Notes: generated from the letters alone by a model not told the origin. DNA of 13,346 nt from Spirochaetaceae bacterium (GCA_031290855.1 JAISLM010000034.1:1-13346); one strand, 5' to 3'; positions 1 to 5,885 are shown, numbered from the stretch's first letter. Made by a program: numbers and translations.

Positions 1-1084
1 GGTACAGGCTGGGGCCGGAAAAGGCCCCGGTTTTGGCGGCGCTGTCCCCGGCCAGCGCGAGGTATTCGGCGATCATGTCCCGCGTCAGGGGGGCGGGAAT
101 CCCCAGGGTCATGATCTCATCTCCCGTTACCGCGTCCCAAATCTTGGCGGTATTGTCCGCCGAACCGGAGAGGATACGCCTGCCGTCGGGACTGTAAGAT
201 GCGTCAAAGACCACACTGTGCCCAGTAAAGGAATAGATTTCCTGGCCCGTCTGGGTGTCAAAGATTTTAACGGTATCGTCACCGCAGATGATTCGCCCGC
301 CGTCAGGGCTGAACCGGGTCGATGAGGCAAAACCACCAGTTGAAATTGTCCGCAGTTCCCCGCCGGTTTCGGCGTCCCATATCTTGATATTGTTTGTTTT
401 CCCTTCGCCTGATGAAACAAGCCGTCTGCTATCGGGGCTGAACGACACCGCATTAAGAGCCTGGTTATGCCCGGTGAGGGTTCTGATCTCCCTGCCGCTT
501 TCGGCGTCCCAGACCTTAACGGTGTTGTCCCGTGAACCGGATGCGATCCGTCTACCGTCGGGGCTGTATGCGACAGACACAACACTGCCGTTATGGCCCG
601 CAAGGGTCCGGATCTCCTGTCCGGTCTCGGCGTTCCATATCTTGAGAGTCCTGTCCACGGAACCTGAAACGATACGTTTCCCGTCAGGGCTGTATACGGT
701 GGACATGACCTGACCGCTATGACCCGAAAGGGTTCTAATCTCCCGCCCGGTCGCCGCGTCCCATATTTTTATCGTTTTGTCATGCGAACCGGAAGCGATC
801 CGTCTGCCATCAGGACTATAGGCGATGGACTCAACCCAACCACTATGCCCCGCCAAAGTCCGCAGTTCTCTGCCGGTTTCCGCATCCCAGATTTTAATGG
901 TTTTGTCCCATGAGCCGGAGGCGATCCGTTTGCCATCAGGACTATACGCTACGGACACAATGGCTTGACTATGCCCTTGCATAAATACTTCCGGGCTTAG
1001 GGCTTCCTGGGCTCCCACGGTCAGGGCCGCGCAGAAAAGCGCGGCGGCGAGACACAAAACGGCTGAGGGTAAACGCTTTCTCAT
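1..1084 (-). CDS. Exported seven-bladed WD40 beta-propeller protein (3' end outside window)
   Basis: The frame is open from an ATG at 1084 to the left edge (361 codons visible, no stop). Residues 1-25 form a signal peptide (MRKR, a long Ala/Leu core, VGA before QEA), so the protein is exported. Residues 37-328 hold seven WD40 units of about 42 residues, beginning at 37, 79, 121, 163, 205, about 250 and 288, each with GH near the start, YSPDG[KR]R, SGS.D.T.KIWD and ETG[RQ]E[IL]. Seven units fit one closed propeller; units 5 and 6 are the most divergent. A non-WD40 tail (residues 329-361) leaves the window. WD40 propellers are binding scaffolds without catalysis, so the partner is unknown. The ATG is chosen for its strong site AAGGAGG, which touches the stop codon of the upstream TIR-like gene; the gap is 11 bp, so the two are almost surely cotranscribed and coupled. 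Fold call is sure; role is not. Confidence 0.93.
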   Translation of the reverse strand, partial: MRKRLPSAVLCLAAALFCAALTVGAQEALSPEVFMQGHSQAIVSVAYSPDGKRIASGSWDKTIKIWDAETGRELRTLAGHSGWVESIAYSPDGRRIASGSHDKTIKIWDAATGREIRTLSGHSGQVMSTVYSPDGKRIVSGSVDRTLKIWNAETGQEIRTLAGHNGSVVSVAYSPDGRRIASGSRDNTVKVWDAESGREIRTLTGHNQALNAVSFSPDSRRLVSSGEGKTNNIKIWDAETGGELRTISTGGFASSTRFSPDGGRIICGDDTVKIFDTQTGQEIYSFTGHSVVFDASYSPDGRRILSGSADNTAKIWDAVTGDEIMTLGIPAPLTRDMIAEYLALAGDSAAKTGAFSGPSLY

Positions 1085-1095
1085 AGATTCCTCCT

Positions 1096-1920
1096 TCATT
1101 TGATAAACGCGGCAATCCGCAAAAGATTTAACTGTGCCTCGTAAAACACAAAGCCGATCTTGCCGTCAAAGTCGCCGGGAATGAGATAGTCAATCCGCCC
1201 GTCCGCCGCCGGCGCGTATTCATTCGAAATCAACTGCATCTTTGTTTTCGGCTTGAGCAGGGCATCGGTTTTGTTTACCGTTACTTTTATCATGCGGTTC
1301 ATGCTGAACTTTGAATTGCCTGTGTTGCTGATATACAGAATCAATAATTTCCCCGCCAGATTCACGTCCAGGTTGTCGCTCACGTATCCCCCGACCGAAA
1401 CCGAACCCTGCAGCAAAATCACGTTTGAATCGGAATAGGCCGTTATCCCGCCCCATTTGTTCCACGAGCTTAGGGGCAGGGGTTTTTCACCGGGAACCGG
1501 GCTTACGCTCTGATTTTCCTGACCGATTCCTTTCAGGTGTTTTCTGAGAACGGCGGACAGTCTTTTTTTAAGGCCCTTCAGATCGTCTTTGCTGAAAACA
1601 ATGCTTCTTAAAGGCCGCAGGTCGAACGGAAGGTCCTCCACATTGTCGGTAAGCAGAAAAATTTGTTTGTTGACGCCGAAGGCATAACCGGTTTCATACA
1701 GGACATTGTGATTCAGGCCGCTTAAATCGGCGATTATAATATCCGCCCTGTCAATTTCGGAGTACATTTCAGCAACCAAATTCACGGTTGTCGCGGCATC
1801 GTCCAGCCGGTGACAGGACACTCCGGCCGCGCGGCAGGCTTCTTTAATAGCCAGTTCGTAAGTATTTTTATGTTCCGGTGAAAAAGACATAAGAACAAAT
1901 GCTGAATAAATTCTATCCAT
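1096..1920 (-). CDS. TIR-like / nucleoside 2-deoxyribosyltransferase-like protein with beta-rich C-terminal domain
   Basis: This is a 274-aa cytosolic protein without a signal peptide. Residues 5-93 carry the hallmarks of the TIR-like/nucleoside 2-deoxyribosyltransferase-like fold: AFVLMSF at 7-13, then ADIIIADLS at 59-67, NHNVLYETGYAFG at 70-82 and QIFLLTD at 86-92. Glu76 in NVLYETG is the usual catalytic glutamate. Relatives cleave glycosidic bonds in nucleotides such as NAD+, often as immune effectors, but no substrate can be read here. Residues about 147-274 look like an all-beta sandwich (GGITAYSDSNVILLQG, then NLAGKLLILYISNTG, ending in DGKIGFVFYEAQLNLLRIAAF), perhaps a ligand-binding module. 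An upstream ATG at 1941 is in frame, but the one at 1920 has GAGGAG six bases before it and starts at the fold's first strand. It follows the small secreted peptide gene by 32 bp and precedes the WD40 gene by 11 bp. Fold is confident; an enzymatic or defence role is inference. Confidence 0.8.
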   Translation of the reverse strand: MDRIYSAFVLMSFSPEHKNTYELAIKEACRAAGVSCHRLDDAATTVNLVAEMYSEIDRADIIIADLSGLNHNVLYETGYAFGVNKQIFLLTDNVEDLPFDLRPLRSIVFSKDDLKGLKKRLSAVLRKHLKGIGQENQSVSPVPGEKPLPLSSWNKWGGITAYSDSNVILLQGSVSVGGYVSDNLDVNLAGKLLILYISNTGNSKFSMNRMIKVTVNKTDALLKPKTKMQLISNEYAPAADGRIDYLIPGDFDGKIGFVFYEAQLNLLRIAAFIK

Positions 1921-1952
1921 AAATAACTCCTCATTTCTCATTGAGTACGGTA

Positions 1953-2093
1953 TTACCGCCGAAACCGGCGGTCCTCAGGGCCTTTCTTCCCGTCATACAC
2001 GACCCTGCCGCTTGCCGCCCATGAACCCGATCCAAAAGCCGCTCCCGCTCCCGCCGCCGCCAAAAACACAATACAGGTAAATACTTTTTTCAT
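1953..2093 (-). CDS. Small secreted peptide, 46 aa
   Basis: This short ORF is supported by GGAGG five bases before the ATG and by a textbook signal peptide (MKKVFTCIVFLAAAGAGAAFG). The mature part would be only about 25 residues: SGSWAASGRVVYDG, then a highly charged basic end KKGPEDRRFRR. No family is recognised. It sits 32 bp upstream of the TIR-like gene on the same strand, so it is likely the first or second ORF of that transcription unit. Its last codons form a perfect GC hairpin (1957-1972) just before the stop. It may be a genuine secreted peptide or the intact 5' end of a larger protein truncated by decay; the sequence cannot decide between these. Confidence 0.6.
   Translation of the reverse strand: MKKVFTCIVFLAAAGAGAAFGSGSWAASGRVVYDGKKGPEDRRFRR
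1957..1972 (-). other. Perfect GC hairpin at 3' end of the small peptide gene
   Basis: The plus strand reads CCGCCG AAAC CGGCGG, a perfect 6-bp stem with a 4-base loop. It overlaps codons 42-46 of the 46-aa peptide, ending just before the TAA. No T run follows on either strand, so it is not an intrinsic terminator. Its place 36 bp before the next start suggests an mRNA stability or coupling element, but that is inference. Confidence 0.45.
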
Positions 2094-2117
2094 AATTTCC
2101 TCCAAAAAGGTGACTGA

Positions 2118-2210
2118 CACCACTGCGTTACCACACTACGGGGTCTGACACCGGCCCTATATGTAGCGTACCGGCTTGCCCGCAATGGAACCAGGCACCA
2201 CTGCGTTACC
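2118..2210. repeat. Direct repeat pair CACCACTGCGTTACC
   Basis: An exact 15-bp sequence occurs at 2118-2132 and 2196-2210. Similarity continues on the right (ACACTACGGGG versus GCTACGGGC), so the copies are remnants of a longer unit. The first copy is preceded by GGTGACTGA and followed by GGGGTCTGACACC, which links it to the palindromic repeat family at 12323-12410. Confidence 0.7.
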
Positions 2211-2308
2211 GCTACGGGCCTTATTCCTATATAAAACGCCCCCGCCTGAAAAGGATTTATCCCTGCCCGGGTTCGCGGCTAAAAGCGGACAAATTTCAGA
2301 AAAGCCAG

Positions 2309-2422
2309 CTAAATATGGGGGGGGGGGGGGTAAGTGGCTAACAATGAACGGTTAATGACGGTTAATGAATAATACGGGAGACAGGCGGCGGATGGCGCGG
2401 CCCAGGTCGCGTAGTTTGTCAT
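2309..2422 (-). CDS. Very short leader ORF (37 aa) ending in a polyproline C tract, doubtful
   Basis: The ATG at 2422 has the near-perfect site AAAAGGAGG with a 4-base spacing and lies about 37 bases after a predicted transcription start, so ribosomes very likely load here. The 37-residue product (MTNYATWAAPSAACL... ending YPPPPHI) matches no family known to me and does not look like a folded protein. Its last six codons are four prolines from the C14 tract plus HI, then TAG. It may be a decayed gene, a leader peptide, or the switchable start of a longer reading frame. In-frame upstream ATGs at 2467 and 2494 lack such a site. Confidence 0.35.
   Translation of the reverse strand: MTNYATWAAPSAACLPYYSLTVINRSLLATYPPPPHI
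2317..2330. repeat. Homopolymer tract G14 (C14 on the minus strand)
   Basis: Fourteen consecutive G on the plus strand. On the minus strand the tract lies inside a short ORF whose first codons follow AAAAGGAGG, and inside the predicted leader of the peptide/TIR-like/WD40 unit. Tracts of this length slip readily during replication. With 14 C the ORF stops two codons after the tract; with 15 C it would read on for about 50 codons to a stop at 2157-2159; with 13 C it would stop within a few codons. Tract length may also be an assembly or sequencing uncertainty. Confidence 0.9.
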
Positions 2423-2465
2423 GTTTCCTCCTTTTCCATTTCCAGCCCAAAGGCTTATAGTCTTC

Positions 2466-2494
2466 ATGGTAACACGGGTTTTGTGGGCTGTCAA
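2466..2494 (-). promoter_or_regulatory. Sigma70-type promoter, TTGACA-N17-TACCAT
   Basis: On the minus strand a perfect -35 TTGACA (2494-2489) is followed after exactly 17 bp by TACCAT (2471-2466, 4 of 6 to TATAAT). Transcription would start near 2459 and run leftwards through the short C-tract ORF into the peptide, TIR-like and WD40 genes, none of which has a better promoter that I can see. Confidence 0.6.
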
Positions 2495-2539
2495 CGACTC
2501 AATGCCGCCCGGCGCTTTTTTCCCCGGTGACTGACACTG

Positions 2540-2908
2540 CTACATTCCCCCGGATCCCTCATTATTTCCCTCCTCCGTTTGCGCGAGCAGGCCCGCTATC
2601 TTGTCTATAATTCCCGGCGCGGCGTCCACAAGCCGTTCCACCATGGAAGTGTCTCCGGCGGACAGTATCTTTACCGTAGCGTTTTCTATCACGATGAACG
2701 TTTCAGGACTTACCGAAACCCCGCCGGCGGCCCCGCCAAACGGCGTTTCCCGCGGCGCGGCGCCGGAGATGATGCCGATCGACGCCTTGAACACCGGTAT
2801 CACGGTAATACTTCCCGATATTATCGGCTGTCCGGTTATCACGTTGGCGTCCACGAGGCTTTTTATCCCTTCAAGCAGCGCTTCCTTAAAATTTTTTTGG
2901 TCAAACAT
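2540..2908 (-). CDS. ytfJ: YtfJ/GerW-family protein
   Basis: The 122-aa product matches the whole length of the YtfJ/GerW family. It has the N-terminal helix with ALLEGIKSLVDANVITGQPI, then SITVIPVFKASIGIISG, the glycine-rich PFGGAAGGVSVSPETFIVIEN and the C-terminal helix VERLVDAAPGIIDKIAGLL. In Bacillus this family is tied to spore germination, but homologues occur in many bacteria that do not form spores and their function there is unknown. The protein has no signal peptide. AGGAGG lies 13 bases before the ATG, a long spacing, but no closer ATG or GTG with better placement is visible. The gene follows the DUF2953-like gene by 32 bp on the same strand, the same pairing as ytfI-ytfJ in Firmicutes, so an operon and shared role are likely. 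No intrinsic terminator is evident after it. Confidence 0.88.
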   Translation of the reverse strand: MFDQKNFKEALLEGIKSLVDANVITGQPIISGSITVIPVFKASIGIISGAAPRETPFGGAAGGVSVSPETFIVIENATVKILSAGDTSMVERLVDAAPGIIDKIAGLLAQTEEGNNEGSGGM

Positions 2909-2940
2909 GGTTCTTACGATTCCTCCTAAAGTCTTGCGGT

Positions 2941-3435
2941 TTACACCTTGGAATTCGAAAACCTCAAGTTTTCGAACAAGGCCCGCCGGCGCAGCAGAAA
3001 TACGACCGCCGGCAGTGACAGCGATATATCGCAGTCTAACGATATTTCAGGCGGGGCGGGAAAGCGCGGGCTTAAAACTATCTCAGGCTTACAGTCCGCA
3101 AGCCTCATACAGAGTACTTGCGGCAAAAGCCGCAGTACGCCGTATGCCAAGGCCGCTTCCGCCGCGTCCATGACGGAAAATTCGATTTTCAGGTAAAAAC
3201 GCCTTATCCGCATCGGTCGGCGTAGGAACCGGGTACAGGCCCTGAACGCAGCGGCGTAGTTCCCGGTGAGCAGCCGCAGCGCCGGGCCCATTATGTTTGT
3301 ACGGCTTCTCCGGAAGCGTAAATAGCGGATTTCAACGCGCAAACCGGCCCCGGCCCGTATTCTGAGCGTGAGCGGCGCGGCGCACAGCCCGGCTATACCG
3401 GCAACCGCGATAACATAAAGAATAATTCCGTCCAT
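2941..3435 (-). CDS. DUF2953-like membrane-anchored protein (YtfI-like)
   Basis: The 164-aa product begins with one membrane segment (residues 3-22, GIILYVIAVAGIAGLCAAPL). Next comes a beta-type stretch TLRIRAGAGLRVEIRYLRFR, an Arg-rich helical middle and a C-terminal beta part (KPEIVLSPRFPAPPEISLDCDISL) ending in a second hydrophobic stretch (SLPAVVFLLRRRALF). This layout and the position directly before a ytfJ homologue fit DUF2953 (YtfI of Bacillus); the sequence match alone is modest, so the neighbour carries part of the call. The ribosome binding site is weak (AGG about ten bases before ATG). It is transcribed divergently from the metal ATPase operon, and the 83-bp space between their starts holds the Fur-like box, which could affect both directions. 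Function is unknown in all organisms I know of. Confidence 0.6.
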   Translation of the reverse strand: MDGIILYVIAVAGIAGLCAAPLTLRIRAGAGLRVEIRYLRFRRSRTNIMGPALRLLTGNYAAAFRACTRFLRRPMRIRRFYLKIEFSVMDAAEAALAYGVLRLLPQVLCMRLADCKPEIVLSPRFPAPPEISLDCDISLSLPAVVFLLRRRALFENLRFSNSKV

Positions 3436-3447
3436 GGTTAAAGCCTA

Positions 3448-3476
3448 TTGCAATTCAAATAAAAGAGGAATATGCT
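3448..3476 (+). promoter_or_regulatory. Predicted promoter of the DUF6110-like/ATPase operon, TTGCAA-N17-TATGCT
   Basis: TTGCAA (3448-3453) and TATGCT (3471-3476) are each 4 of 6 to consensus with a 17-bp spacer, placed 43 bp before the first start codon. Transcription would begin near 3483, just at the edge of the Fur-like inverted repeat. Confidence 0.5.
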
Positions 3477-3486
3477 TTTTAGTCAT

Positions 3487-3501
3487 TGATAACTTTTATC
3501 A
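3487..3501 (+). promoter_or_regulatory. Fur-family operator candidate, TGATAACTTTTATCA
   Basis: This 15-bp inverted repeat matches the 7-1-7 Fur box TGATAATnATTATCA at 12 of 14 positions. It keeps the TGA...TCA ends that separate Fur from PerR boxes. It overlaps the predicted transcription start of the ATPase operon, a position where a bound repressor would block the polymerase. A Mn- or Zn-sensing family member is also possible. Confidence 0.55.
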
Positions 3502-3518
3502 TTTTGGAGGAATGTTTG

Positions 3519-3764
3519 ATGAACAAGTTAAAATCGTTTTTTACAAACAAGTACGTTATCGGGTTCGGAGCGGGAATCGCCGCCAGCATTATTGCCTACC
3601 GCGCAAGTAAAAGCCGCAGACTGAGAAAGGCGGCGGTAAAAATCCTGGCGCAGGGTATGAAGATTCGGGATGAGGCAAAATTTGCCGTAAATACCATCAA
3701 AGAAGAGGCGGAAGACCTTTACGCCGAGGCAAAGGAAAAAAACGCAGCCGCCGGAACGCCGTGA
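3519..3764 (+). CDS. DUF6110-like small membrane-anchored protein
   Basis: The 81-aa product (MNKLKSFFTNKYVIGF...) has one hydrophobic segment with small residues at about 10-25 (VIGFGAGIAASIIAYRA), a basic stretch SKSRRLRK, then a charged amphipathic helix (AAVKILAQGMKIRDEAKFAVNTIKEEAEDLYAEAKEKN). This pattern and its place directly before a P1B-type ATPase match the small DUF6110-type proteins found with such ATPases in Clostridia. Its role is unknown; a scaffold or regulator for the pump is an inference. The start at 3519 is chosen because GGAGG lies eight bases before it; the in-frame ATG at 3486 has no such site and would lie inside the Fur-like box. The stop overlaps the GTG start of the ATPase (GTGA), which indicates translational coupling. 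Confidence 0.7.
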   Translation: MNKLKSFFTNKYVIGFGAGIAASIIAYRASKSRRLRKAAVKILAQGMKIRDEAKFAVNTIKEEAEDLYAEAKEKNAAAGTP

Positions 3765-5833
3765 AGTACCGCATAGTACACGAACTGCCCGGCAGGATTC
3801 GCCTTCGCTGCGGCAGGTATACGCTGACTCCCGGCACGGCCGCCGCTGTGGAACGATTCCTGCTCGGTCTGGACGGGGTAAAATCCGCCCGCGTATCTTC
3901 GGTAACCGGCGGCATCCTGCTCACGGTCGAACCGCCGCAAAAAGCGTCCGTCATGCTGCGGATAGACTGCTTCGATACTTCCGCGTTGCGGGAACCGGCC
4001 TTCTTTCATAACCTGGAAGCCGATTTTCAGGATAAGCTTTTTGGCATGGTAAGCGGGCATTTTGTGACCCGTTACCTGTTGCCGCCGCCTTTACGCCTGG
4101 CATACATCTGCGTCCGGGCGGCGCGTTTTGTCGGAAAAGGGCTTTCCGCCCTTGCGCGCGGACGGCTGAGCGTGGAGGTTCTGGACGCCGCCGCCGTTAC
4201 CGCGTCTATAGCGCTGGGAAAAACGGACGGATCAGGTTCGATGATCATGTTCATGCTCAGGCTCGGCGAACTTTTCGAAGAGTACACCCACAGGAAATCA
4301 AAGGACGCCCTTGAAAAATCCTTCTCTCTGAACATAGATTCCGCGTGGAAAAAGACGGAGGCGGGTGAAATTTCCGTGCCGCTAAGGGAAATCGAGCCGG
4401 GAGACCTTATCGTGGCCAGAAGCGGAGTGATGATACCGCTGGACGGCGAGGTTTTCGAGGGCGAGGCTCTCGTCTGCCAGTCGTCTCTTACCGGAGAACC
4501 GTTGGCGGTGTTGAAACGGCACGGGAACGCCGTATTTGCCGGTACCGTTATTGAAGAGGGCGAGCTTGTAATCAAGGTAAGCGGCAAGGCGGATGAAACA
4601 CGCATCGAAAAAATTATTTCCATCATTGACGAGTCCGAAGGTCTCAAGGCGCAGATCCAAAACCGCGCGGAAAAGCTTGCCGATTCTATAGTGCCCTTCA
4701 GCTTTGCCGGCGCCGCCCTGATGATGGCGCTGACGGGCAGCATTACCAAGTCAATAGCCTTTCTGATGGTTGACTATTCCTGCGCTATAAAGCTGGCCAT
4801 GCCTATCGCCGTGTTGTCCGCGATGCGGGAGGCCGCGCGGCGGCAAATATTCGTAAAAGGCGGCAAATTCCTTGAGGCCGTCGCCGGCGCGGACACGATA
4901 ATATTTGACAAGACGGGAACGCTGACACAGGCAAAACCGGTGATTGCGAAGGTTGTCCCTACGGCAAAGGAAAGCCGCGAAAAAGTTTTGAGCATGGCCG
5001 CCTGCCTAGAAGAGCATTTTCCCCACAGCGTCGCCAACGCCGTTGTACGGCAGGCCGAAACCGAAAAACTCGCGCACCGCGAGGAACACAGCAGGCTGGA
5101 ATATGTCGTGGCGCACGGCGTCGCGGCGTACTACGCAGAATCAAGGGTTGTTTTGGGGAGTTACCATTTTGTTTTCGAGGATGAAAAGACCAGTCTCGGC
5201 AAGCGGGAAAAGGAACTGATAGAAAAGGAGACGGAGGGGTACTCCGCCATATTTCTTGCCCGCGAGGGCGTCCTGCTCGGCATAATCTGCTTTACCGACC
5301 CGCCAAGGGAAGACGCGGGGGGCGTTATCGAAAGACTTAAATGTATGGGCTTCTCGAAGATCGTGATGCTGACGGGGGATAATGAGGCCGCCGCCCGGCG
5401 CATAGCAGGCGAACTCGGCATCACGGAGTACCACGCGGGCGTTTTACCGCAGAAAAAGAGCGATTTGGTCAAGCGTTACCGGCGGGAAGGGCATACCGTA
5501 ATCATGGTGGGAGACGGAATAAACGACGCCCCCGCCCTCGCGGCGGCAAATGCCGGAATAGCGATGACGAAAGGCTGCGACCTTGCCCGTGAGGTTGCGG
5601 ATTTAGTTCTGTTGTCCGACGACCTGCAAAGCCTTTGCGGCGTAATAGAGATAGGCAGGGGACTTATCGACAGAATCTCCGGCAACTACCGCAAGATAAT
5701 GGTCATCAACACCTCTCTTCTGGCCTTTTCGCTGGCCGGCGTTATAAGCAACGAAACATCCGCGCTGTTGCATAACCTGTCAACATTCCTGATAAGCGCG
5801 TCTTCAAGCAGACCGTATATCAACGAGTATTGA
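3761..5833 (+). CDS. P1B-type heavy-metal-translocating ATPase
   Basis: A 690-aa ATP-driven metal pump of the inner membrane. Residues 3-60 form an HMA-like domain (RIVHELPGRIRLR) without a CxxC metal site. The actuator motif TGE is at 244-246, the membrane metal-site region is DYSCAIKLAMP around Cys341, and the phosphorylated DKTGT starts at Asp383. The nucleotide-binding domain has PHS (His422) where most relatives have HP. TGDN is at 538-541 and GDGIND at 584-589, all intact. The C-terminal membrane pair ends in SALLHNLSTFLISASSSRPY, typical of the subclass linked to DUF6110. The membrane motif lacks the proline of CPC or SPC, so the metal cannot be read from it; Fe, Mn, Zn or Co are open. 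Translation starts at GTG 3761, overlapping the previous stop by four bases, with no good site of its own. The Fur-like box upstream suggests metal-responsive control. Confidence 0.93.
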   Translation: MKYRIVHELPGRIRLRCGRYTLTPGTAAAVERFLLGLDGVKSARVSSVTGGILLTVEPPQKASVMLRIDCFDTSALREPAFFHNLEADFQDKLFGMVSGHFVTRYLLPPPLRLAYICVRAARFVGKGLSALARGRLSVEVLDAAAVTASIALGKTDGSGSMIMFMLRLGELFEEYTHRKSKDALEKSFSLNIDSAWKKTEAGEISVPLREIEPGDLIVARSGVMIPLDGEVFEGEALVCQSSLTGEPLAVLKRHGNAVFAGTVIEEGELVIKVSGKADETRIEKIISIIDESEGLKAQIQNRAEKLADSIVPFSFAGAALMMALTGSITKSIAFLMVDYSCAIKLAMPIAVLSAMREAARRQIFVKGGKFLEAVAGADTIIFDKTGTLTQAKPVIAKVVPTAKESREKVLSMAACLEEHFPHSVANAVVRQAETEKLAHREEHSRLEYVVAHGVAAYYAESRVVLGSYHFVFEDEKTSLGKREKELIEKETEGYSAIFLAREGVLLGIICFTDPPREDAGGVIERLKCMGFSKIVMLTGDNEAAARRIAGELGITEYHAGVLPQKKSDLVKRYRREGHTVIMVGDGINDAPALAAANAGIAMTKGCDLAREVADLVLLSDDLQSLCGVIEIGRGLIDRISGNYRKIMVINTSLLAFSLAGVISNETSALLHNLSTFLISASSSRPYINEY

Positions 5834-5845
5834 GAAAGGGCAGTG

Positions 5846-5885
5846 AGGCGCGGCGGCTTCCTCTAGAGAAAGCGCTGCCGCGCCT
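5846..5885. other. Strong hairpin after the ATPase gene
   Basis: Arms AGGCGCGGCGGC (5846-5857) and GCTGCCGCGCCT (5874-5885) pair over 12 positions with one G-U. The loop itself contains the palindrome CTCTAGAG. It begins 12 bp after the ATPase stop codon and lies between convergent genes, a place fit for a terminator or a 3'-end protecting structure, but no T run follows on either strand. The rest of the 226-bp gap to 6060 shows no supportable gene. Confidence 0.6.

Larger units (their letters stand above)
2094..2539. other. 446-bp intergenic region: promoter, C/G tract, scattered direct repeats
   Basis: No well-supported protein gene of normal size lies here. It holds a minus-strand promoter (2466-2494), a 37-codon ORF with a strong ribosome binding site ending just past a 14-bp C tract (2309-2422), two copies of a 15-bp repeat (2118-2132, 2196-2210), two copies of GGTGACTGACAC (2109-2120, 2526-2537), and a degenerate copy of the GGGGTCTGA palindrome (2139-2151). 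A local tandem duplication of CGGTTAATGA lies at about 2350-2370. The composition looks like a mosaic of short repeats and decayed sequence. Confidence 0.6.

Noticed and set aside
127..713. Open frames on both strands (158 aa minus, 152 aa plus) across the WD40 gene
   Set aside because: They are out-of-frame readings of the 126-bp periodic WD40 repeats; the true frame is the one open from 1084 to the left edge.
2500..2522. GCCGCCCGGC followed by GCTTTTTT as a plus-strand terminator
   Set aside because: The stem is only about four base pairs and no plus-strand gene ends nearby.
2601..3173. 190-aa plus-strand frame opposite the ytfJ/DUF2953-like genes
   Set aside because: Antisense to a family-matched ytfJ gene and crossing the gap between two genes; no motif or start signal.
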